From assembly GCA_027575765.1 (NCBI GenBank), contig JANBPT010000547.1, positions 1-31,299 on the forward strand: 31,299 nucleotides of DNA. The letters run 5' to 3'. Shown here one piece after another: positions 19,961 to 29,475 of this stretch; position 1 is the first letter of the stretch; each line of letters starts with the position of its first letter. A program made the translations under genes and the position numbers. The notes under the pieces were generated by a model. That model was not told the DNA's origin, did not search any database, and saw nothing but the letters and a program-made list of their open reading frames with translations. The DNA comes from Tieghemiomyces parasiticus. Its lineage: Eukaryota > Kickxellomycota > Dimargaritomycetes > Dimargaritales > Dimargaritaceae.

Positions 19961-20758
19961 ATGGGTTACTTTGACACGCTACCCCAGAGTTTCGCCGATG
20001 TGGCCATCCGTGACGACGGAGTGGAGACCGTCAAGTTTCTGGCGGCTGCCGAGGGTCTGGTGGACCTCTTTGACGCCATCAACCCCCTGGCCTTCAAGCC
20101 CGTCAAGTCTGACATGACCGGCAACATTACCAAGGTGCGCACGAAGTACGCCACCGACCCGGCCGCGTTTGATACCCTCCAGAAGATTGTGCTCAGTGAG
20201 GCCAACCAGAAGGATAAGACGGCAACCCAGGGCTTGCTGTGGCTTAAGCGGTAAGTCTATTGACACCACAATTGAGGGAAGAGTGGGCCAAATGGCATCG
20301 TTACGAGCAGCTAAGATAACGGTCCAGCCCTATGTTGTAGAGTGGCAGTCCAGTTTTTACCCCCTTTCGACTTCAGTGCCTGACCCTAGGGGATGCGCTA
20401 AAATTAACCAACCAACTTTTTCCGCATTGTTTTATCCGACCGCCGGTCCCACCACAGTGGCCTGGAGTTCACTGCCAAGGCCCTCCGCCGCAACTTGAAC
20501 GATGCCAAGGAGGAGCTCGCCGTGTCGTTCACGGAAGCCTACGGCCAGACGCTCCGGGCATTCCACAGCATGTTCGTGCGCCCTGTCTTCGCCCTGGCCA
20601 TGAAGGCCTGCCCTTACCGCAAGGACTTTTACGCCAACCTCGGTGACGACCAGGCTCAGGTTCAGGTCCTCCTCGGCGAGTGGCTGGCCGGTCTCGAGAA
20701 GATCATTGATAACCTCAACGCCTTTTACGCCAGCGGCAAGTACGACAAGGGGTTGTAG
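19961..20758 (+). CDS. Glycolipid transfer protein (GLTP/HET-C2 type), two exons
   Basis: Cytosolic all-helical protein that shuttles glycosphingolipids between membranes. Exons 19961-20250 and 20458-20758 are joined over a 207-nt phase-2 intron (GTAAGT donor, CACAG acceptor) for 196 residues; family members are about 200-210. The headgroup-binding residues of human GLTP (Asp48, Asn52, Lys55, Trp96, His140) have counterparts here: D51, N55 and K58 in SDMTGNITKV, W94 in GLLWLKRGLEF (which spans the splice), and H133 in LRAFHSMF. The fungal relative HET-C2 of Podospora acts in heterokaryon incompatibility, but the family is general and no such role can be claimed here. It shares direction with the upstream carrier gene but has its own leader. 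Confidence 0.95.
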
Positions 20759-21160
20759 ATCAGATCAATCCCCGTTTTGCAAACCAAAATCCCGGTTGCA
20801 GCCGATCATCTATATTAAGCGGGAGCCGATAAAAATCGATGGGTGCCAACACCCACCACTTTCGATATCAAGAATGGGACCAGTGTCATTAAAATACATC
20901 TGCCTAGCTGGGCATGCCTTTGGGATTTTTACTGCACAGTATGTCGCTCGATAAGCTGGAGGTAATGGGATTGCCCGATTAATAAGGCGAAGTAGGAGCA
21001 GACCGACGAGGGCGCCGACGATGACAAGGTTTGTCGTACCATAAGACCCGCCTTAAACCATAGCTTTATGTCCAAACCTCGTGAGGGATCAAGGGTGGGG
21101 GGGGGTGAGATGCTACGCGCAAGAGGGAAGGTTGTGGAGTTAAACTGGTGCGGCCAAGTT
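20759..21160. other. Convergent spacer between GLTP and SED5
   Basis: About 400 nt between two 3' ends. It has a G9 run at 21097-21105. The leftward frame at 20929-21195 overlaps the last SED5 exon in another frame and has no recognisable content. Confidence 0.5.
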
Positions 21161-22533
21161 CTACATGACCAGGATAAATAAAGTAACAAATACAATGATG
21201 ATGGCGAAAATTTTGAGCATCAACCAGCGGTTGGATGACACGTAGGAATAGTACTTGAGTAGTTCTTGCTGCGCGCCTGTGACATTCATTTCGATATCTT
21301 CAACGTTGGCGTCAATTCTGGACAGGGTATCGTGGTGAGGAGGGGGGGGGGGACGTAATGAAAGAGCGGGTTGAAAATTAGGTCAGGACAGGAGGCGGAA
21401 AAAAAGGAGGGGCTGGCTGGCTTCACCTCCTACCGAGGCGATTGCCCGTACGTCTAAGGCCGTATCAACCACTTGAGCCGGGTTAGCCCATTTAATACAA
21501 GTTAGATCACTTACCGTTGGACGACATCTCGCTGCTCAGCTACCATATGGGCTAGTTGTTGGAAGATACCGCCGAGCTCGGCGATGGTAGACTCGATGGA
21601 CTGGATGGCGTTGGACCGCGAGTCCATGTACTGGCTATCCTGCTCCTGCAGTAGTAGTTGCTGCTGTTGTTGCTGGGACTCGTTACCACCCAGGGCGTCC
21701 GGAACGGACAGGGACACAAAATCTTCAGATTCGTTGGCGTAGAGTGGCGGAGCTGCCTCGTAAGCTGGCGGGTAGGAAGATGTCTTTTGTGAGCTGCTAC
21801 GGCCGACGGCATTAAGCGAAGTCCCTGACGCCGGACGGCGTTGCGTGAGGTAGAGGGGCGATGACGCCCTGTCGGCCGGGGTCAAGAGGTGCGGGGGCCG
21901 GTGGCTACCGCTGCTAGGACCATTGCCGCCGCCGCCGAGACTTGGACTGCCCTCGCCGCCACCACCGCCGTCCATGAACTGTTCCCGGCGAGAGTTACTC
22001 GCCCGGATATTCTCACTCCGGACCTCGAGGATATTCTTGAAATCCATGGACGTGCTAGCCAGCTTCGACTGCAGGAACACCACGACGTTCTGGTCGTGTT
22101 CCTTCGCCTGGTTCGTAGTATTCCCACCGCCACCGTGACGTTGGCGTTGTTCCTGGGCGTAACGCTGCAGAGCGGCGATCTTCTGGTTGATGAGCGCAAT
22201 ATCTTGCTTGACGGCCATGGTCAGCGATGTGATTTCTTCGGGTTTATCATCGAATAATGTGCGGCGTTTGGCCAACACCCCCAACCGTTCCAGTTTACGC
22301 GCCGTGCCTTGAATGTCCCGTCCGATGTTAGCGGCTAGTTTGGTGAACTCGGTTCGTGGGCGGTAGGGCGTGGCACCAGCGATGCTACTAGAGGTGAGTG
22401 GACCGACGGACCGGGAATGACGTCCGTCGGCACCAGCCGTGCTACCACGGCGGTAAGTGTCAACTGCCGCCCGGAATTCCCGCGTGCGGTCTTTGATAGA
22501 GGTGGCCGTGCCGGGCCGACTATAACGGTTCAT
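21161..22533 (-). CDS. SED5: Syntaxin-5 / Sed5 t-SNARE (Qa), two exons
   Basis: Golgi Qa-SNARE for ER-to-Golgi and intra-Golgi fusion. Exons 22533-21515 and 21317-21161 are joined over a 197-nt phase-2 intron to give 391 residues. The N-peptide IKDRTREF (13-20) is the known Sly1-binding motif of Sed5. A three-helix regulatory region follows (EFTKLAANIGRDIQGTARKL; DFKNILEVR). The middle linker is low-complexity, with Gly runs and a Gln-rich block. The SNARE helix reads SIESTIAELGGIFQQLAHMV then AEQRDVVQ, with the zero-layer Gln in AEQ. The splice gives VVQRIDANVEDIEMN, then the juxtamembrane SNRWLMLK and a C-terminal membrane anchor (about 371-391). Without exon 2 the protein would lack half the SNARE helix and the anchor. 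The intron carries a C11 run (G11 on +, 21342-21352) in its polypyrimidine tract. Confidence 0.96.
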
Positions 22534-24160
22534 AGTAAGAACAATGCAAATAATGAAGCAGATGCGTAGGGGCTCAGGGTAGAGGCACGGAATGTGAAGG
22601 TCAAGGAGGGGACTATGGTATGAGATGAAGACGAATTGGTGCCAAGCTTTTCAGGGGCGAGGAATATGTGAAACGTGATGACGACAGAAATGGGCGCGTT
22701 GGGGGGGGGGAAGTTGAGGGTGAATAATGGGGACGACCTAGCGGGAGGAAGCCGAACTGTCCTTCGATATCCTTGGGAAACTGGCTAATGTTGCGTCCTT
22801 ATCGAATATGAACCTTAAACCCCTCCGCCAGGTGCTTTGGGCAGACGGTGGGATTAAGCAGGCTTTGCTAGTACAGCCTTTCTCGGTTTGGCTGCTCGTA
22901 CTTGCTGGGTTAGCCAGTTCTTCGGTACATCGTTTTTTTTTTCGCGCGGGCAATACCCTCTAATGATGGCCGAGCCACTACATCAGAACGGTGGGCACCG
23001 GGCGGCGGTGAGCTCGGCTCTCACGACCGAGTTTATTTAAGGTATCGAATTCAACTGCTGGGTAAGACATACGCAGCGAGGTGGTTTTGCACGGTCGTAG
23101 CCTCGCTTTGCCCGGCAGATCTGCTGTCCATTAACAGATTCCCTTAGTTTTTTCATTGGCAATAGTGTGCGTCTCCACTGCCGCTCGGCAAGGTAACTAT
23201 CGTCCGGCACGATTTCGATAGTTGTCATTGTCAAGGAAATGGACCGGTTTTTACCTCGCCGAATATAAGAACTATAAGGAGTTGAAATAGCAAGGGTATT
23301 GGAAGTACCTCGACAGCGACGGTCGCTCATGTTGAGCTTTTTACTATTTTGCTGGAGAAGGAGGCGCAATGGGAGCAGGTGTGTCATTAATGTGTGGGAG
23401 CTGATGGCTGACATAACGGCGCCGCCTTGTACCCCCGATACTTGCGCCCCACCGCCCTACCCACTTCCCTCTGTTCCGGTCAGCCATGAATTAAGGGTCG
23501 CAGGGCCAAACGCACGTCTATTATCAAAGCAAGCGACCTAGGTGACATGGGGTCTAACAATTTCCTATGTAGCAGTTCTAGTGCCCTGTTCTACTTCCCT
23601 TGACCCTAGCAAGATGCGTAGTGGCTCCATACTAAATAAACATTAGGACGCCACCATCCGTCCGCTGACTGTCTAGGTGACGACAAGTGCTCTGATATCT
23701 CAGAGGGGGCGTCGGAGGCATATGGACCCCAATCCACCTGATTTCTACTGCCCACGCCATGTCGCCATCCGACTACATGCTTGTCAAGAACGGACCTATC
23801 TACGACCTTGGCTCTCACTTCTGACAAGGACAACCCACTGCCCTCCCTAGAATGAGAAATGGGGTTGCTTCCTATAGAGCTGTAAATATACGGTTTGCTT
23901 TCGCAGGGCTGGCCGGTGGCTACAGTTCTATCGGGGTGCCCTAACGGATAAGGTATACCAGTCGCACGGGTTTGGCACCAGGAGGTCTAGTGGCTATGGA
24001 GGGCTAGATAGACCCAGCCGGTATAAATACCTGCCTCGGAACGCATCACCACTAATTGTTGTAAACCGCCCTAAATCCTAAAACCAAATACCCATCCTTT
24101 GTCCAACCTAGTAGCGATAATTATCAACCCTTACGTTACAAACCCACCCCCTTCCGCATC
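22534..24160. other. Divergent region between SED5 and the fungalysin gene
   Basis: About 1.6 kb. The SED5 side is purine-rich on + with a G10 run at 22701-22710. Frames 22738-22953 (-), 23037-23414 (-) and 23299-23541 (+) overlap each other and have no recognisable content. The fungalysin side holds a TATA box at 24022-24029. No RNA gene or repeat family is seen. Confidence 0.55.
24022..24029 (+). promoter_or_regulatory. TATA box of the fungalysin gene
   Basis: TATAAATA about 132 nt before the ATG at 24161, followed by a leader poor in G. It matches the eukaryotic consensus exactly. A TATA-driven promoter suits an inducible secreted enzyme, which is inference. Confidence 0.55.
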
Positions 24161-26362
24161 ATGACTACCGGAAAGCGTGTCCTCCTCTTGGGCCTACTGA
24201 TGGCTGCCGCCTTCACCACGGTTCGTGGCATCGCATCCGAACCTGATGCCGCGGGTCTTAGCTTTGGTCCGGACCTCGGCCACCGCTACTACGACACGAG
24301 CGTCCAGGAGAGCGGAGTCTCGACTGACACAGATGATCCGCTCGAGGTGGTCCGTGAGTTCCTACTGAACAAGTTTGGTCTGACCGCGGACACCTACGTT
24401 GTGACTGACCATTACCACTCCGTCATGCCCCCGGTCCATCATGTCTATCTCCGCCAAGTCCTCCGTGGTCTGCCCGTGGCCAACGCCCGCATGAACATCA
24501 ACATCGATGGAGAGAACCGTATCGTGTCGTACGGCTCCTCGTTCGTGCTGCCCTCTGATACTGATACCGAAACAGGGGCAAGTAGTGAGGTTCCGCGCTC
24601 GAATGGCTCCACTGCGGCCACTCCGTCCAGCGAAGCCGCGAGCAATACCATCACTCCTAATCACGGGGCGTCCGACTCAACGGGCGCCCCGCGGCACTTT
24701 CGGCGCTCTGAGAATACCCTGTCGGCCACAGAGGCCCTGCTCCGCGTGGCAGACTTTCTCGACACCCCTGTCGCCGACCCTAGTGCCATTGCCGAGACGG
24801 TCCAAGGAAGCCTTACAGGGGAAGGCCCTGTAATGTCGCTGCAGGGCGTCGATGTGTCTGCCGACGCCGAGGATGTCCCCGTAGAACTGGCCTTTTTGGT
24901 GACCGAGACCGGCGAGCTGATACAGGTATACGGAGTGATTCTGCGAACCGATCTGCACTGGGTGCACGCCTTTGTAGATGCCCAGACGGGCCAGGTCCTC
25001 GAGTGTAACAGTTGGACATCTCACGCTCACGTCAGCGAGACCGCCGTATCGCCTACTAGTAGTTCGCCAGCGGTGGCGGAGGTGGTTGCGACCGCCCGGC
25101 CCAAGTATCAGTACCGCGTGCTGCCACTGGGTACCACAGACCCGCACGCTGACCAGCGCCGGCTCGTGAACGGTACAGAGATTGGCGAAACCTACTTAGC
25201 GCACTGGCACGACCTGGGAAATGGTACCACATTCACTGATACCCAGGGTAACAATGTGTACGCCCAGGTCGACGCAACAGGCCATGGGCAGTGGCAGAAT
25301 CTACCGCGCCCGCAAGGTGGCGCCAACCTCGTCTTCGATTCCCCCATTAACCTCGCCGACGAGCCTGAACGATACACAGACGCGGCTGTCACCAACCTAT
25401 TCTACTGGAGTAACATTTTGCACGACGTGTTCCTCAACTACGGATTTGACGAGCCCGCGGGTAACTTCCAACACACCAACTTCGCAACCGGGACGGGGCA
25501 GGGTGGTGACCCGGTAATCGCGAGCGGTCAGAACGGGGCTGGTACCAACAATGCTGATTTCGCCACCCCGCCCGACGGCCGTTCCCCGCGCATGCGCATG
25601 TACCTGTGGACACAGACCACTCCGCGACGAGATGGTGACCTGGAGAACGATATCATTATCCACGAGTACGGTCACGGTATCTCCACTCGCCTCACGGGCG
25701 GTTCGGCCAATAGCAACTGTCTGGCTTGGGGTGAATCACGCGGAATGGGTGAGGGCTGGTCCGACTTTTTCAGTGTCGTGTTCCGCACCCAAGCTGGTGC
25801 GGTTCACCAAGCCTTCCCGTCCGCTGTGGCCAGCGAGGTTCATAGCGCGAGTAAGGTGGACGTTACAGAAACCGTGGCTGATTCCCTAGCGGCCGTACCG
25901 GACATGGTGGTGGGCGAGTACGTGATGGGCAGCAAGGGAGTGGGAATTCGTCGCTATCCGTACTCCACCAGTCTGACCCGCAATCAGTTCACCTACGCCT
26001 CGCTCAATACCATTAGTATTTACGACGCTCACACCATCGGTACTGTGTGGGGCTCCATCCTCTACGAGGTCCTCTGGGGCCTCCTTGCCGAGCTGCCCTT
26101 TCAGCCGGACCTATATACCGCATCCCTCGACCACGGCAACACGCTAGCCCTCCAGCTGGTGGTCACCGGTCTGAAGCTACAACCCTGCCGGCCGACCTTC
26201 ATCGACGCACGCGACGCCATCTTCCAGGCCGAGGAGCTGCTGATCCACGGCCAGTACAAGTGTACCCTTTGGCGCGCGTTTGCCAAGCGTGGACTGGGCT
26301 TCGACGCTAAACGGACTAACCGTACCTATATTGACGGCCACGCGCTGCCTGAGGGGTGCTAA
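24161..26362 (+). CDS. Fungalysin (M36) extracellular metalloprotease, zymogen
   Basis: A secreted zinc endopeptidase of 733 residues in one exon. Residues 1 to about 23-25 form a signal peptide (basic MTTGKR, then a Leu/Ala-rich core). The propeptide follows with the fungalysin/thermolysin propeptide repeat (HHVYLRQVLRGLPVANA, then the DGENRIVSYGSSF block). A Ser/Thr-rich insert, about residues 128-185, lies inside the propeptide and is a likely O-glycosylated linker; it ends near RHFRR. Mature enzyme probably starts near residue 310-316 (before KYQYRVLPLG). Zinc ligands are H501 and H505 in HEYGH, with catalytic E502, and E531 in GMGEGWSDF. The C-terminal part (RPTFIDARDAI, then LWRAFAKRGLG) is typical. 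Such enzymes degrade collagen, elastin or keratin in other fungi and may serve nutrition; the substrate here is unknown. The family is firm and it looks intact. Confidence 0.97.
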   Translation: MTTGKRVLLLGLLMAAAFTTVRGIASEPDAAGLSFGPDLGHRYYDTSVQESGVSTDTDDPLEVVREFLLNKFGLTADTYVVTDHYHSVMPPVHHVYLRQVLRGLPVANARMNINIDGENRIVSYGSSFVLPSDTDTETGASSEVPRSNGSTAATPSSEAASNTITPNHGASDSTGAPRHFRRSENTLSATEALLRVADFLDTPVADPSAIAETVQGSLTGEGPVMSLQGVDVSADAEDVPVELAFLVTETGELIQVYGVILRTDLHWVHAFVDAQTGQVLECNSWTSHAHVSETAVSPTSSSPAVAEVVATARPKYQYRVLPLGTTDPHADQRRLVNGTEIGETYLAHWHDLGNGTTFTDTQGNNVYAQVDATGHGQWQNLPRPQGGANLVFDSPINLADEPERYTDAAVTNLFYWSNILHDVFLNYGFDEPAGNFQHTNFATGTGQGGDPVIASGQNGAGTNNADFATPPDGRSPRMRMYLWTQTTPRRDGDLENDIIIHEYGHGISTRLTGGSANSNCLAWGESRGMGEGWSDFFSVVFRTQAGAVHQAFPSAVASEVHSASKVDVTETVADSLAAVPDMVVGEYVMGSKGVGIRRYPYSTSLTRNQFTYASLNTISIYDAHTIGTVWGSILYEVLWGLLAELPFQPDLYTASLDHGNTLALQLVVTGLKLQPCRPTFIDARDAIFQAEELLIHGQYKCTLWRAFAKRGLGFDAKRTNRTYIDGHALPEGC

Positions 26363-27999
26363 TGTGCCCCACCTTTTTTAAAGGTCTTATGGTCGTTACC
26401 GTGTCGGTTGTTTTTGAGTAGCCAGCGTATCATCTGAATTATCTAGATTGACGTATTTATTAGGCTTGCCAATGTTGTTTTTCCAGGGGCGAATTTTACG
26501 CTTCACTTTACTTGCCTAAACTAAAGCGGCTTCCGTTTCCTAAAATTCATCAGGAAGAAACATCATACTCTGTAGTCAACCAATTCTCCGCTTCCGATGG
26601 ATTCCAAAAGGTAGGCGGAATAATCCCCAAAGCCACGAGTAGCAGGTGGTAACGTCCACTTGGGCTTCAAATTTATCCTCGAAAGCCCAACTCGCTGCCT
26701 ATGTTGGAACCCCCTTTACCCCCCCACCCCCCTTAAGTTTCCTTGACCCGCGGATGGGCCCTCCAGCTGCGAGCACTTTGTGGGGCTCTGCCCTCTCACC
26801 CTCCCTTCGTCTGTCACAAATCCTTACTCTTCCCTATATTATTTCATTTGGCCGCCCCCTCCGATATCTTTTCTCTCGCTATTCTTCGACAACCTCGTCA
26901 CAGCGCCCGCGCTTATCTATCAGCCTTTGTCACCCGTATCTCGAATGGCCCGAGTCGACCTGGGACCCCTTCACCCAGTGGCATCAGTGATCGACAGCGA
27001 CTTTGTCGTCTCCGATAGTGTTTTCCTTTTTGACCTATCTTTCCACAATTTAAGTTCGACGACAAGGTGCAGCGTAGTGCCCGGATGCCACTGCAGCTCC
27101 AACGAAATAGGGGGGATATATTTAGCCGGCCTCTTCTTCCTCCCGCCATCCCCATGTTGACCATTCGTTCTCGTAGGGCGCCATGCTATATAGAACACTA
27201 CAGCCTTCTCCCTATTTTACCCGCCATTCCCTTTTTTTATCTATTTTCCTACCTTAATGTCTCTATTTTAACCATCTGTCGAGCTCAGCCCCTGTTCTAT
27301 TGGCACTTATAAGCATGGTCTTGGAATTCATGTACGCAACGACCGGGAAAGCCACCCTTTAACCTCACAGTTATTCTAAATCAAGTGCACTCATCACCTC
27401 ACTTCGCCTCGTCAGTCCCTATGCCCCGACCTCCTTATCTGCCCGGCTGTTTTTTTGTCCCCCCCTCTTTAAATAAGCCCCTGCTGCCCATAGTCAAGTT
27501 AAACAACTTCCCTCCTGTTGTCACCTCCACTACCATCTCGACCTCCTCTGTTATATTCATTTATTCCACACTAACTGCTCGAGGGGACTCTCCGTTAGTT
27601 CGAGTTTTAACAGACACCGCCACACGCCCGACAGCGCCATTGTCCCGGCCGCTTTAGCGTGACTGTTTATATTATCGGAGTCTTTTACTTCGGTGTACAA
27701 GGATATCGGGGAACCCTTATATCTATAATCACCGTAACGTCGTCACTCCTTACCTACCCGTGTTCTTGCCAGTAAGAACCTGCCTCTCCCGCTATACTCT
27801 GCTAGTCATTCTACTGTCACCCTTTCCCTCGGCTATTATCTGAGCGCCAGTCTTAAACGCCGTCTATTTTTCTGTTCGGGACCTGCAATGACTATCGCTT
27901 GACTTTGCTGTCTCATCCGAGAAATTCTTCCTTAGATCCCGTAACTTCATTATCCGCATCTTAAAGCCCGGCCCCTTTTGACTACTCAGTGGCTTCGTG
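26363..27999. other. Long pyrimidine-rich non-coding stretch upstream of the secreted orphan
   Basis: About 1.6 kb after the fungalysin stop. From about 26690 the + strand is markedly C/T-rich: a hand count of 26821-26880 gives 48 pyrimidines of 60, and 27361-27420 gives 39 of 60. Open frames (26646-26990, 26743-27018, 26780-27160, 27067-27312, 27385-27657) are overlapping products of this bias. One stretch starting at ATG 26945 has coding-like codons for about 25 residues but no continuation I could build. Possible leader, leader intron or undetected multi-exon gene. Confidence 0.5.
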
Positions 28000-28704
28000 A
28001 TGGTTCAATTCGTCTCCTCAGCTTTTATTGCTATGGCACTGGGCCTAGTTCTAGCCCTCACCATGTCGCTCGACGCCAGGCCTTATCCCCTGCCTGCGTT
28101 CCAAGGCAACGTCGTCAACGCCGACAGTCCTGGTCTCTACCCTCCTCTCAACAGCGGCGACGACCGGTCCATGCAGAGCGTCAAATATACTACTCCCCCT
28201 GTCACCATGCCTACCAATACTGGTTCTAGCGGCAAGGAGAAGGTTATCGACCTGGCGGCACCAACAACTAAGAGGGAAGCTGTTCAACAAAAGGTATACA
28301 ACGGCCTCCAGGGGCTCGGTCGGTGGCTAGGCAACAGTACCATTTCTCTCGGCGCCGGCGTGGCAGGATTCATGGTTGGCGGCCCCGTTGGTATCGCGAT
28401 CGGGGCCGTTGGTTCTGTGGCCAATCTTGGTTTTAACCAGGCCAGAAAATGGTATCGAGAACATAAAGGAGAGAAGGGTTCGTCAGAGTCCACGCAAACC
28501 TTCGCTAGCCAACCGATTTCAAAGCGGCAGTTACCAGATCAATCTCTGGTCAACCAGCCGACCCCTCAACAGCCAGACCTCAAGCAGTCCTTATCTACCC
28601 CTTCAACGCAGCAGCTGGTGATACCAAATCAGCAGTTCGAAAGCAACCCGCCTCCGCCGGGGTACATCGGCCGTCCTTCCAGTTATGGAACAATTCCCGC
28701 ATAA
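28000..28704 (+). CDS. Unrecognised secreted protein with glycine-zipper core
   Basis: I do not recognise this 234-residue protein. Residues 1 to about 26 form a signal peptide (hydrophobic IAMALGLVLALTM, likely cut after LDA). A Pro/Ser/Thr-rich segment follows to about residue 90. Residues about 102-144 form a Gly/Ala/Val-rich hydrophobic stretch with repeated GxxxG spacing (GAGVAGFMVGG, PVGIAIGAVGSVANLG), a glycine-zipper pattern. Just after it comes a basic-aromatic patch, ARKWYREHKGEKG. The C-terminal third is Gln/Pro-rich and ends with PPPPGYIGRPSS. Dibasic KR pairs, as cut by Kex2, sit at 91-92 and 175-176 and bracket the zipper. The ATG at 28000 is chosen because it begins the signal peptide. 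It could be a wall protein, a surface-active protein or a processed peptide precursor; the frame is likely real, the function unknown. Confidence 0.75.
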   Translation: MVQFVSSAFIAMALGLVLALTMSLDARPYPLPAFQGNVVNADSPGLYPPLNSGDDRSMQSVKYTTPPVTMPTNTGSSGKEKVIDLAAPTTKREAVQQKVYNGLQGLGRWLGNSTISLGAGVAGFMVGGPVGIAIGAVGSVANLGFNQARKWYREHKGEKGSSESTQTFASQPISKRQLPDQSLVNQPTPQQPDLKQSLSTPSTQQLVIPNQQFESNPPPPGYIGRPSSYGTIPA

Positions 28705-29475
28705 TCTCAAACTCTCTCTTCAGACCCACCCCCTACACAGTCCAAGTCTCGCTGACAGGCTGTGCAGACGTGAATATTGGCTTATTGGTGTCTGGGTAAA
28801 ACCAATTACTGTCTGCGCCGATACCACCTCCTTGATTGTTATCATTCAATTCGTTTTTATTACTACGTGTACATTTTTTTCCTTTCCTCTCCGCGTTTGA
28901 TTGCATTTCGACACCTACATGGGATTTGTATACTTCTGCCTATCCGTTCCCTGGGTCCCTTGCGTAACTACCAATACACTACGTGTACCTCTGTCTTTTG
29001 TGTATGTCATATTTGTCTGCAATAGTTCCCTAACCTTTACGTTTAATAGTGACTTACAAAAATAGTAACTGATTACTTTATGACAAGTGTTATGCATAGG
29101 TCATGAAGAACAATAAAGTGAGGGGCCACGCGCACATTCCGAGTACGAATTCTACCATTAATGATTAATCGCAACCTTCGGCTGGCATGCATAGAAAAAA
29201 AAACACAAACCACCTGTTTACCACGCTGTTGGTACGCGCTGTCCCAGGAAGATAAGTAATTAAAGCGCAGAGTTGGTATCTTGCATCAAATAATAATCTA
29301 ACAAGCGTAATAGCGCCATATTAACGCCACGTCTAGCAACTAATGTCCAATTGATGTGTATTGAGTGAGGCAGAGCTCCGGTAGCTTTAATGATACCTGG
29401 TACAGCTTGGGGATCCGAGGAGTAAATGGTAATACGCCAGACTCCACGGTGTCGGCTGGTACTCCTTCACCAGTG
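28705..29475. other. AT-rich convergent spacer
   Basis: About 770 nt between the 3' ends of the secreted orphan and the NRPS, visibly richer in A/T than the rest of the window. AATAAA at 29112-29117 could serve the rightward gene, about 410 nt past its stop. No gene is seen. Confidence 0.55.

Noticed and set aside
22738..22953. 71-codon leftward frame upstream of SED5
   Set aside because: No recognisable content and no splice donor linking it to SED5, whose N-peptide already starts at 22533.
26743..27312. Overlapping + frames rich in Ser, Pro and Leu
   Set aside because: They reflect the C/T-rich composition; several frames are open at once and none shows a domain or consistent splice chain.
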